Positions 56,312-64,000 of a DNA stretch of 64,000 bases are shown in pieces; positions within the stretch are counted from its first letter, which is position 1; each line of letters begins with the position of its first letter. Source of the stretch: an uncultured Oscillospiraceae bacterium (GTDB taxonomy: Bacteria; Bacillota; Clostridia; Oscillospirales; Ruminococcaceae); NCBI GenBank assembly GCA_910577565.1, contig CAJTNJ010000005.1, positions 1 through 64,000 on the forward strand, given 5' to 3'. The notes under the pieces are model-generated. The model saw nothing but the letters and a program-made list of their open reading frames with translations. It had not been told where the DNA came from and did not search any database. Position numbers and translations under genes: made by a program.

Positions 56312-58063
56312 ATGGAGAACAAAAAGAGCAGCATAGTTTTAATTAGAAGGATTATACCATATTTTGTAAAATATAAATGGGTTTTTCTTTTGGATTTATT
56401 TTGTGCAACAATGACTACATTATGTGAATTGGTATTTCCTGTTTTGTTAAGATATCTTACTAACATTGTATCTTTTGATATTGCAGCACTGACTTTAAAA
56501 ACAATTGGAACAATAGGAGCAATTTATTTTTGCCTTGCTATTATTGATATAATTGGTAATTATTATATGACATCTATTGGCCATATCATGGGAGCAAAAA
56601 TTGAAACATCAATGAGAAGAGATCTTTTCAATCATATGCAAAAACTGCATTTATCTTATTACGATAATAATAAAATAGGACAAATGATGTCTAGATTAAC
56701 AAATGATCTTTTTGATATTACCGAATTTACTCATCATTGTCCTGAAGAATTTTTGATAGCAGGCATAAAAATTATTGTATCGTTTTTAGTTCTTATTAAC
56801 TTTAATATATATTTAACGTTTATAATTTACGCTGTGTTGCCGATAATATTAATATTTTCAATTCACTATAACAAGAAGATGCAGGTGGTTTTAAAAAAGA
56901 ATAGAGTGCAATTTGGAGAGTTAAATGCTCAAGCTGAGGATAGTTTTCTTGGTATTCGAGTTATAAAATCTTTTTCTGTAGAAGATAATTTAGAAAAGAA
57001 GTTTTGCGATAAAAACATCGAAACTTTAAATATTAAAAAAATATTTTATAAATTTATGGGCAGATTCCGTGCTGTTGGTATTAGTTTTGACAGATTAATG
57101 TATCTAATTATAATTGCTCTTGGGTCGTTATTTTTACTTTATGGCAAAATAGCTCCGGGGGATTTGGTTGCTTATGTTTTGTATGTATCCACTTTGCTTA
57201 ATTCCATTACAAGAATAATGGAGTTCACTGAGCAGTTTCAAAAAGGAATCACAGGCATAGATAGATTTATGGAAATTATGGATATACCAATTATGATAAA
57301 AGATTCAAAAGATTCCGTGATGTTAGATAAAGTAAAAGGGAAAGTGGAATTTAAAGATGTTAAATTTAAATATGTAGGATCAAGCGATGGTATACTAAAC
57401 GGAATCAATATGGTGATAGAACCGCATGAAAGCGTTGCATTAGTTGGACCGTCCGGAGCAGGAAAAACAACTATATGCAATTTGATAGAAAGATTTTATG
57501 ACGTTAATGATGGCCAATTGCTTATTGATGGTGTGGATATAAAAAAGATTCGTCTTAAGTGTTTACATAAAATTGTCGGATCGGTACATCAAGATGTTTA
57601 TTTATTTTCCGGATCTATTTATGAAAATATATGTTATGGAAATCTTAAGGCAAGTTATGAACAAGTTATTGATGCAGCAAAAAAAGCGGGGATACATGAT
57701 GTTATAGAATCCTTACCGGATAAATATAATACATATGTAGGCGAAAGGGGAGTAAAGCTATCTGGCGGGCAGAAACAGCGTATAAGTATTGCCAGAGTGT
57801 TTTTGAAAGATCCACCAATTTTAATACTTGATGAAGCAACGTCTTCACTTGACAGTGAGAGTGAAAAAATAATACAAGAGTCTTTAAAAAAACTATCTAA
57901 AGGTAGAACAACAATTACGATTGCGCACAGATTGACCTCAATTAAAAGGGCTGATAAAATATATGTTTTATGTAAAGGTGAAATAGAAGAAAAAGGAACA
58001 CACGAACAACTTATGAAAAATGGCAGTCTTTATAGCAGTCTTTATAACTCATATATTAATTAA
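56312..58063 (+). CDS. ABC exporter (fused membrane and ATPase domains), second copy
   Basis: A 583-residue half-transporter of the same class as the one at 39858-41597. Six membrane helices (about 20-320), then ATPase domain with Walker A GPSGAGKTTIC, signature LSGGQKQRISIAR, Walker B LILDEATSSLD and the switch His in TIAHRLTS. Substrate unknown. AAGGAT precedes the ATG by about 12 bp. A strong terminator follows and an XRE regulator gene lies convergent to it. Confidence 0.93.
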   Translation: MENKKSSIVLIRRIIPYFVKYKWVFLLDLFCATMTTLCELVFPVLLRYLTNIVSFDIAALTLKTIGTIGAIYFCLAIIDIIGNYYMTSIGHIMGAKIETSMRRDLFNHMQKLHLSYYDNNKIGQMMSRLTNDLFDITEFTHHCPEEFLIAGIKIIVSFLVLINFNIYLTFIIYAVLPIILIFSIHYNKKMQVVLKKNRVQFGELNAQAEDSFLGIRVIKSFSVEDNLEKKFCDKNIETLNIKKIFYKFMGRFRAVGISFDRLMYLIIIALGSLFLLYGKIAPGDLVAYVLYVSTLLNSITRIMEFTEQFQKGITGIDRFMEIMDIPIMIKDSKDSVMLDKVKGKVEFKDVKFKYVGSSDGILNGINMVIEPHESVALVGPSGAGKTTICNLIERFYDVNDGQLLIDGVDIKKIRLKCLHKIVGSVHQDVYLFSGSIYENICYGNLKASYEQVIDAAKKAGIHDVIESLPDKYNTYVGERGVKLSGGQKQRISIARVFLKDPPILILDEATSSLDSESEKIIQESLKKLSKGRTTITIAHRLTSIKRADKIYVLCKGEIEEKGTHEQLMKNGSLYSSLYNSYIN

Positions 58064-58077
58064 TTATAAATTAATAT

Positions 58078-58119
58078 AAATAAGCTGATATTTGTTTAGA
58101 ACATAATATCAGCTTATTT
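58078..58119. terminator. Terminator between the ABC exporter and the XRE gene
   Basis: AAATAAGCTGATAT (58078-58091) and ATATCAGCTTATTT (58106-58119) form a perfect 14-bp stem with T-rich sequence after it. It can act on both convergent genes. Confidence 0.85.
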
Positions 58120-58201
58120 ATATATTTTTAATTTTAATTGTAAAGCTTAGTTTTTTTGTTTTAACGTTTTTGTGATTTACTAATTATATTTTTTGATAAT
58201 T

Positions 58202-58609
58202 TTATTTGACCACTTTAAATATATTTTTTATATTATCAGAATTATTGATAGTTTTTCTAAGTTCATTTTCATAATTAATTTGATTTAATTCTTTGTTGGC
58301 ATAGTGATCTATAAGATTTTTTATACTTGATTTATATTTTTTGTCTGTCAAAGACATATACTTTTTTATTATGGTTTGGTCATTATAATTATGTATATGT
58401 AATATATTGTTTTCTTTAATTTTATGTTTTACTAAATAGTCTACAGAAATGTTAAAATATTTAGCAATTTTGCATACTTTCTCAATATTTGGTGAACTAT
58501 TTTTCCAAGTATATAGAACACCTTGAGATATGCCCATAAGTTTTTCAAGGTCAAGTATAGTTATGTTATGTTTTTTACATAAAACTTTTATATTATTAAG
58601 TATATTCAA
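58202..58609 (-). CDS. XRE-family transcriptional regulator
   Basis: The 135 residues start with a Cro/C1-type helix-turn-helix (about 5-62): ITILDLEKLMGISQGVLYTWKNSSPN, then CKIAKYFNISVDYLV. The C-terminal 70 residues are helical and polar, without a recognised domain. TTG start 8 bp after AGAGG. Convergent with the ABC exporter; the nearest divergent element is IS remnant D. Target unknown. Confidence 0.85.
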   Translation of the reverse strand: MNILNNIKVLCKKHNITILDLEKLMGISQGVLYTWKNSSPNIEKVCKIAKYFNISVDYLVKHKIKENNILHIHNYNDQTIIKKYMSLTDKKYKSSIKNLIDHYANKELNQINYENELRKTINNSDNIKNIFKVVK

Positions 58610-58743
58610 ATCAATTCCTCTTTTTGCATAATTAAATTAATTATGTATATAAATTAAAATTAAATATATAATAAATTAAAAAAGATTTCATACATATATT
58701 ATATACAAAATGTCAAAATTGTCAAATATACTATTATAGAGAA

Positions 58744-59410
58744 GTGCCCAAATTAAAGATAGGGAAGAAAGTTAATAAGATAGGCAGAATTTTTAAGGAG
58801 AGGAAAACGAAGCTTAACCTCTCCAAATTTGTTATAAGCGTATACAAAAATATTCATGACAATTTTAAAGTATCTATTGAACGAAAAAAGTATTTATTCA
58901 CCTCTGTAAAGCATCTATGTATTTACCAATATCAGAATTAATTCCTTCTACTCTAAAAGTATGAGTTTTATATTTGAAATAGCAATGCTTACCACTATAG
59001 CATACATTTTGATAGCTTGGATTTGCATAAAAATAATAATATTTTGCTTTCGGCGCTTTCTCAGCTATATTTTGTATCCTTTTTCATTTTTATCAAACGC
59101 AATATCATATTCTACTATTTGTCTTGGTTTTCTTGTTACAAATGTTATCAGATAATTTTTGTTTTTTCTCTCTACATAACTGTAGAGTTTATCCATTTCT
59201 ATTACTTCTTTAGGGACTTCTTCTTTTTGGCTCAGACTTCTGCTTTTCTATTTTCTTATTTAATGCTTTTATCCAATTACATACTGTTGATTTATTTATT
59301 TATTTTCATTATTCTTCCTACTGTTCCCTTCATAAAATATTTGTATTGTCTTCTTTTTTAACTCCTTATCATAATTTAATTCTCTTATGAACTTTCTTAT
59401 ATTTGGGCAC
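58744..59410 (-). mobile_element. Decayed IS1-like insertion sequence, copy D, with terminal inverted repeats
   Basis: About 667 bp bounded by GTGCCCAAAT at 58744-58753 and its inverse ATTTGGGCAC at 59401-59410, which fits an IS1-sized element. Read on the minus strand, it keeps KTHTF, RVEGINSDIGKY and other pieces of the same transposase as copies A to C, but many frameshifts and stops break it. The flanks to 58609 and 59729 are AT-rich and hold no gene. Confidence 0.65.
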
Positions 59411-59729
59411 TCCCTTACATAAATATATTGATTTATTGATCAAATTAATAAATATTTATTATAAAATATAATTAAAGAAGATTTTTCTAAGGCAATATCT
59501 CTAAAGAATCAGCAATTTATCATATCTCTTGGTATCATTTCTTAAAATTTATAAAATGCTATTTACAAACTACCAATTATTATGATTCTTACTCATTAAT
59601 TCTACTATTTAAATAAAGAATGTTTCAAAAGTACCTGCACCTATTACTAATTTTGGATATATTTTTCATAAATCCAATATTTTTTCTAAAATTCCAATTT
59701 TAAATTATTGCTTTGAGTTCACTATTTCA
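59411..59729. other. Gap between IS remnant D and feoB
   Basis: About 320 AT-rich bases. A 14-base string TAAGGCAATATCTC at about 59488 differs at one base from one at about 63229, near the end of the IS5-type remnant, and may be a solo IS end. Nothing else is recognised. Confidence 0.4.
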
Positions 59730-61826
59730 TTAAGCAAGATGTAATATTCTTACAATAGTTGTTGTAATAAAGCATACTGTGAAGCCGGCAATTGTTGGAA
59801 CAATAAAAGATAATATGGTCCATTTTAAACTGCCACTTTCCTTTTTTATTGTTAGAAAAGTGGTAGAGCATGGCCAGTGCATTAGACAAAACAGCACTGT
59901 ACAAACGGCGGTAAGCCAGGTCCAACCATTTTGTACAAGAAGCATTTTTAATTCTGTTAGACTCTCATATTCAATAAGACTGCCATGAGCAAGATATGCC
60001 ATTAACATTATCGGAACCACTATCTCATTCGCAGGAAATCCTAATATAAATGCTATTAATATTACGCCATCAAGACCAAAAAGTTTTGCAAAAGGATCTA
60101 AAAAATCTGACATGTGGTTTAAAATACTCACATCACCCACATTAACATTTGCGCTTAACCAAAGTATAATTCCAGCAGGCGCCGCTACTATTACAGCACG
60201 AGCTAACACAAACAGAGTTCTGTCGAATATTGACCTTACAATTACCTTGCCAATTTGAGGTTTTCTATATGGCGGAAGTTCCAAAGTAAATGATGATGGA
60301 ATCCCTTTGAGTACAGTGCAAGATAAAATCCTTGATACTAAAAAAGTCATAACTACACCAAGTACTATAACCAACATTAGAAAAACGGCGCAACTTATAC
60401 CATTAAGTGTAGAAGGCGCCATACTTCCAATAAAAAACATATTAATTATTGCTATCAAAGTTGGAAATCTGCCGTTACATGGCACGAAATTGTTAGTTAT
60501 CATGGCAATTAGTCTTTCGCGTGGCGAATTAATTATTCTGCATCCTACTACGCCTGCTGCATTGCATCCAAATCCCATACATGTAGTAAGCGCTTGTTTA
60601 CCGCAAGCACCAGCTTTTTTAAAAGCATGATCGAGGTGAAATGCAACACGCGGTAAATATCCAAAATCTTCAAGTAGTGTAAATATTGGGAAAAATATAG
60701 CCATCGGTGGCAGCATTACCGAAACAACCCAAGCGAGCGTACGAAACATTCCCTTAACTAAGATGTCATTCATCCAATACGGTGCTTTTATAAATAAAAA
60801 AAATCTACTTAACATATCTTGGATCCAAAAAAGAAATGATGATAAAATATCGGACGGCCCGTTTGCGCCTTCAATTGTAATCCAGAATATACCGCACAAC
60901 AAAAATAGCATTATGGGTATTCCTATCCATTTATTTGTTAAAATATCATCTAGCCTTAGGTCTTTGTCCGATTGTTTTTTCATTTTAATGCATTCTTTTG
61001 CAATTTCTTCAGATGTTTTTACAGTTTTTGATATTATTATATTTTGCAAAGAGTCTGTTGATATTTTTTCTGATAGCAATTTTAGACGGCAGTTTGAAAG
61101 TTCTTTTTTAAGCTCAGTGGAATATAAACTATCGAAATTATCTTGAGAATTAAGAGCATTTAAAAATGAATTATCGTTGCTTAGCAACTTTATAGCTATT
61201 ATTCTTTTATTTATGCCATAATTTTTTATATGTTTGGTTATCTTATCTATTGCGTCTTCAATATATTCACTATATTTAATGGTTATTGGCAATTTGGGAG
61301 TGTTTTCGCAGACATATTCAATTTTTTTCATTAAATCGTCAAAACCTTTTTTGTTTCGAGCAGATGTTGTTGCAACAGGGACACCTAAACGGTTTGACAA
61401 TTTTTCAATGTCAATATGTATATTTTTCTTTTTTGCTTCATCCATTAAATTAATACAAACCACCACTTTTGGGTTTGCAATTATGATTTGAATAACCAAA
61501 TTAAGATTTCGTTCAAGACAAGTAGCATCACAAACCACAACTGTTACATTTGGATTATTAAAACAAACAAAATCTCTTGCAACTTCTTCTTCAGCCGATG
61601 TTGCGCTTAAACTATATGTGCCGGGTAAATCTATTAATATGTAGTCTTTGTTATTGAATTTATATTTGCCTTTTGCAATTTCTACTGTCTTTCCTGCCCA
61701 ATTACCTGTATGTTGCTTCATGCCAGTTATTGCATTAAACAATGTGCTTTTCCCAACATTTGGATTTCCTATAAGAGCAACTATGTTCTTGTCTTTTTGA
61801 ATTGATGATGGTTTTATAAAACTCAA
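59730..61826 (-). CDS. feoB: Ferrous iron transport protein B
   Basis: GTP-binding inner-membrane permease for Fe(II). About 698 residues: G domain with G1 GNPNVGKST (20-28), G2 Thr47, G3 DLPG (66-69), G4 NLMD, a helical GDI-like linker, then a permease core with two gate-type repeats (GCNAAGVVGCRI and the later AFILGFPANEIVVP) and a C-terminal membrane segment. The TTG at 61826 is about 10 bp after AAGGAG; a GTG three codons upstream almost touches the site and is less likely. feoA ends just upstream; the order feoA-feoB is usual. No FeoC is present. Confidence 0.95.
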   Translation of the reverse strand: MSFIKPSSIQKDKNIVALIGNPNVGKSTLFNAITGMKQHTGNWAGKTVEIAKGKYKFNNKDYILIDLPGTYSLSATSAEEEVARDFVCFNNPNVTVVVCDATCLERNLNLVIQIIIANPKVVVCINLMDEAKKKNIHIDIEKLSNRLGVPVATTSARNKKGFDDLMKKIEYVCENTPKLPITIKYSEYIEDAIDKITKHIKNYGINKRIIAIKLLSNDNSFLNALNSQDNFDSLYSTELKKELSNCRLKLLSEKISTDSLQNIIISKTVKTSEEIAKECIKMKKQSDKDLRLDDILTNKWIGIPIMLFLLCGIFWITIEGANGPSDILSSFLFWIQDMLSRFFLFIKAPYWMNDILVKGMFRTLAWVVSVMLPPMAIFFPIFTLLEDFGYLPRVAFHLDHAFKKAGACGKQALTTCMGFGCNAAGVVGCRIINSPRERLIAMITNNFVPCNGRFPTLIAIINMFFIGSMAPSTLNGISCAVFLMLVIVLGVVMTFLVSRILSCTVLKGIPSSFTLELPPYRKPQIGKVIVRSIFDRTLFVLARAVIVAAPAGIILWLSANVNVGDVSILNHMSDFLDPFAKLFGLDGVILIAFILGFPANEIVVPIMLMAYLAHGSLIEYESLTELKMLLVQNGWTWLTAVCTVLFCLMHWPCSTTFLTIKKESGSLKWTILSFIVPTIAGFTVCFITTTIVRILHLA

Positions 61827-61843
61827 ATGATGCACTCTCCTTA

Positions 61844-62080
61844 TTAATTTTTTTGTTCAATAATAATTTGAGAGGAACTTTGATTTCTAAGAGCGATTAC
61901 AGTACCGCGAATCAAAAAAGCCACTGGATCACCAAACATGCTTTTTTGTAGGCATTTGACTTTTGTACCCGGAATTATACCTATGTCATACAAACGTCGT
62001 CTTATGTTATTTTCAGCAACAATCTTTTTGATATAGCAAACTTCTCCTTCTTTTAGATTACTTAAAGCATTTTCACACAT
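61844..62080 (-). CDS. feoA: Ferrous iron transport protein A
   Basis: Small SH3-like cytoplasmic partner of FeoB. The 78 residues show YDIGIIPGTKVKCLQKSMFGDP and VIALR, the family core. The ATG at 62080, behind GGAGGAGG, is preferred over a start 12 codons earlier. It is the first gene of the feo unit. I looked for Fur- or DtxR-type boxes upstream and saw no good match. Confidence 0.93.
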   Translation of the reverse strand: MCENALSNLKEGEVCYIKKIVAENNIRRRLYDIGIIPGTKVKCLQKSMFGDPVAFLIRGTVIALRNQSSSQIIIEQKN

Positions 62081-62776
62081 AAAACCCTCCTCCAAATAAT
62101 AACTAAAAATAAGCAAGAGCTTCTTTTTAAACCCTTCCTAAATAATTATATGAAAATGTGATGATTTAATGTGATATAATATTTTTCATAAATAATAAGA
62201 AAATAGAAAGTTTTGTAATAAAGACATTTATATATAATAAAAATAGAAAAATCTCTAAGTTAATTAATGTTATTATGTTATTAAACAAGAATAAATTAAT
62301 AAATATTTTGCATAAAAATTATAATAATTTAAAATATTTCTTAATTTTGTTTAAGCTATAATTATGTAGTTTATTATGATTTCATCAACAACGAAAGTAC
62401 ATTTTAGCAAATAATAACCATTAATTTTTCAGCCGAAAAATTGAAATACTAATAAAAATATTAAAAGAATTAGAGAAGAATGAGCTAAGTCGGTCATAAC
62501 AAAAGTGCTAGTTTAGCTCGTTTTTCATTATTTCTCTAAGTATGATGGAGTGGATATATTTTAGGGCAATTTGAATATCTTTTGCTGTCTCAATCTCTTA
62601 CTAATTATCAATCTCTGAATGATATTAAGCTTGACTTTTTTATTTTTTGTTGGATAATAAAAACTTATTATAACTATTGTAAAATATAGCAATATGGGTT
62701 AGAATAATAAATCAGTTTATATTGATTCATTTTTAATGTTATTAATATAATTGTTGAAAGTGAGATTGTATTTGAT
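62081..62776. other. Gap upstream of feoA
   Basis: About 700 AT-rich bases between divergent feoA and a small membrane protein gene. It holds a short direct repeat AATGTGAT (62155-62162 and 62168-62175) near feoA and a terminator-like hairpin at 62482-62525. Confidence 0.45.
62482..62525 (+). terminator. Terminator-like hairpin without upstream gene
   Basis: GAGCTAA (62482-62488) pairs with TTAGCTC (62513-62519), followed by GTTTTTC. No plus-strand gene precedes it, since feoA reads away, so it may end a small RNA. Confidence 0.4.
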
Positions 62777-63085
62777 ATGTTAATAATTTTACAGATAGTA
62801 ATAGGTTGTTGGTTTGGATATATAGCATTTAAAATAATAATAGGAAATCTTCCTAAACAAATAATAAGACTAATAGACATAAATCTTACTCAACATATCT
62901 TTGCCTATCGTGTTCTTATGAGCTTGACATATTTGTTTTTATCAATTTTATTTTTTGTTATGGGTATATTAACTAATATATTACAAACATTTATTTTTGT
63001 TATAATTTATATATCAGGTTTTTTAATATGGCTTATATGTGATTTAATTATACATATATATTTTTCAAAGTACTATAAAAACTAA
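62777..63085 (+). CDS. Small hydrophobic protein of unknown function
   Basis: A 102-residue reading frame with about three hydrophobic segments (2-22, 45-70, 72-95) and a basic C-terminus (YFSKYYKN). It would be an integral membrane protein. No family is recognised. The ribosome binding site is weak (GAAAGTGAG about 12 bp upstream), so it might be a chance frame in AT-rich DNA, but its length, composition and start are compatible with a gene. Confidence 0.45.
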   Translation: MLIILQIVIGCWFGYIAFKIIIGNLPKQIIRLIDINLTQHIFAYRVLMSLTYLFLSILFFVMGILTNILQTFIFVIIYISGFLIWLICDLIIHIYFSKYYKN

Positions 63086-63338
63086 TTTTAGTTTAAAAAA
63101 TCTATTTTATTAAACAACAAATTAAGATAAAGTTTCAATGATTTTCCAAAAATAACATTTATTTTAGTTAATTGTTTATTTAATTACTTTGTACAATAAA
63201 AGATCTCAAGTTAAAAATTTTATATATTTAAGGCAACATCTCATAATAGCCAAAAATGGTTGCTAAAATAGTGAAAAAGAAAAAACGCCCGGATTCCTTC
63301 GGCGTTTCGCTGTAATTATATCATAATGGTAAATTCAA

Positions 63339-64000
63339 TTAAGCCAACTTAGTTTTTTTGTCAGCTAAATAAAGGTTTGCCAATGCAAACATCATATTAA
63401 TTTTTTGTGTCTGTTTTTCATTCCCTCGGTATCGCATTTTCGATATTTGAAAAGCTTTTTTACTACCTCGAATACGTACTCTACATTTGCTCGTGCTGAT
63501 GATTTCTAGTGTTATGTTTTTTGCCAGATATTGCATGTTTTTTGATAGTTCCCTCATTTGTGATAGCCGTCTGTTTATTTTGTATTGAATTTTCTTCCCA
63601 CATGTATTTTTACAATCGCATTTTTTTGCTTATATGTCTCAATATAGCCGCTATCTCCGCATACAAATGTTTCCTCTCAAGTCAACAAATCAATGGTGTG
63701 TGATCGTTACGTCGTGTACATTCGCTGCTGTGATTTTTACTTTATGCACTAATTTCGTTTTGCTGTCGACTCCTACATGCACTTTATAACCGAAGTGCCA
63801 TATGCTGCCATTCTTTACAGAATGCGCTTGTGAGTCGCGATTTTTCTCCTTGTTTTTGGTAGATGATGTGGCTGCAATAATCGTTGAATCTAAAATTGTT
63901 CCTTTTTTCAAAATCAATCCTTGTCCTGTTAACATACTTACTGCCTGACGGAACAATTTTCGTTGCAGGCCGTATTTTACAAGTATGTTGCGAAACATTT
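63339..64000 (-). mobile_element. IS5-type transposase, decayed and cut by the window edge
   Basis: Minus-strand remnant of an IS5-family transposase. 63998-63690 reads KYGLQRKLFRQAVSMLTGQG, then KKGTILDSTIIAATSSTKNK and HFGYKVHVGVDSK, then AANVHDVTI, the DDE core around its first Asp. The next piece (CGDSGYIETYK) is in another frame, and 63557-63339 reads YRGNEKQTQKINMMFALANLYLADKK, the C-terminal end, where the usual VEH..F..K segment is altered. At least one stop and one frameshift make it non-functional. The N-terminal part lies outside the window. It may be related to the fragment at 41643. Confidence 0.8.

Noticed and set aside
59017..59361. 114-codon plus-strand frame within IS copy D
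   Set aside because: It is the antisense shadow of the decayed transposase on the minus strand.
62081..62200. Fur or DtxR box upstream of feoA
   Set aside because: Only a short AATGTGAT direct repeat is present; no 19-bp palindrome of the known types.
1..64000. CRISPR array
   Set aside because: No regularly spaced repeats of 24 to 40 bases were seen; the repeats present are IS remnants, one gene-end duplication and a TA tract.

Overview
The window reads as chromosome of an AT-rich, endospore-forming member of the Clostridia. The evidence is a minimal clostridial spoVAC-spoVAD-spoVAEb cluster, strong AGGAGG-type ribosome binding sites with several TTG and GTG starts, Rex, FeoA/FeoB, and a fab/acc order (fabH-fabG-fabF-accB-fabZ-accC-accD-accA) like that of Oscillospirales/Ruminococcaceae-type genomes. 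The family-level placement is an inference. Genes are separated by many AT-rich gaps of 300 to 900 bp, and at least seven decayed transposase loci are present, so the genome looks loosely packed and in part decaying.

Layout. 0.1-0.5 kb: tRNA-Thr and tRNA-Tyr behind a good promoter. 0.8-3.6 kb (minus strand): folate genes folE-folP and a folB-folK fusion. 4.5-6.3 kb: spoVA operon, which moves dipicolinic acid into the forespore. 7.0-9.3 kb (minus): fabD-aroE-aroK. 9.9-17.7 kb: type II fatty acid synthesis and acetyl-CoA carboxylase, ending in acpP; no enoyl-ACP reductase is in the cluster, and a second promoter sits between accC and accD. 18.5-23 kb: a membrane protein, a PhoB-type two-component pair and a flavin-reductase-like protein. 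23.2-29.2 kb: argG-argH behind a promoter with ArgR-type boxes, then a Vat/CatB-like acetyltransferase and yjdF with a candidate yjdF RNA, then argF.

29.5-32.3 kb holds a LytTR regulator whose receiver lacks the phospho-acceptor, a divergent 42-residue lipoprotein gene with an elaborate leader, tRNA-Leu, an IS1-like remnant and a MmcQ/YjbR protein. 32.3-34.2 kb (minus): icd-rex. 34.2-36.3 kb: transposase remnants and a GT4 glycosyltransferase. 37-38.7 kb: ilvD. 39.4-45 kb (minus): rlmB, a P-type-ATPase-like protein that has lost its catalytic motifs, and an ABC exporter gene lying between the real 3' end of that protein's gene and a decayed copy of it. 46-50.3 kb: a GNAT acetyltransferase and a 1199-residue secreted amidase / ricin-lectin / glucosaminidase protein. 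50.4-56.1 kb (minus): a likely five-gene operon of MDR dehydrogenase, cytoplasmic GH13 enzyme, a solute-binding-protein-like protein without signal peptide, a RibD-C reductase and a HAD phosphatase/phosphomutase. 56.3-58.6 kb: a second ABC exporter and an XRE regulator. 59.7-62.1 kb (minus): feoA-feoB. The right edge cuts a decayed IS5-type transposase.

How the parts work together: the left third is core anabolism (folate, shikimate, fatty acids, arginine, plus one branched-chain step) and sporulation. The right half is accessory: two exporters, a pseudo-ATPase, a wall hydrolase, a sugar-related cytoplasmic operon and many insertion sequence remnants. The least explained loci are the pseudo-P-type ATPase with its duplicated tail, the cytoplasmic binding-protein/GH13 operon, and the non-canonical LytTR regulator facing the mini-lipoprotein.
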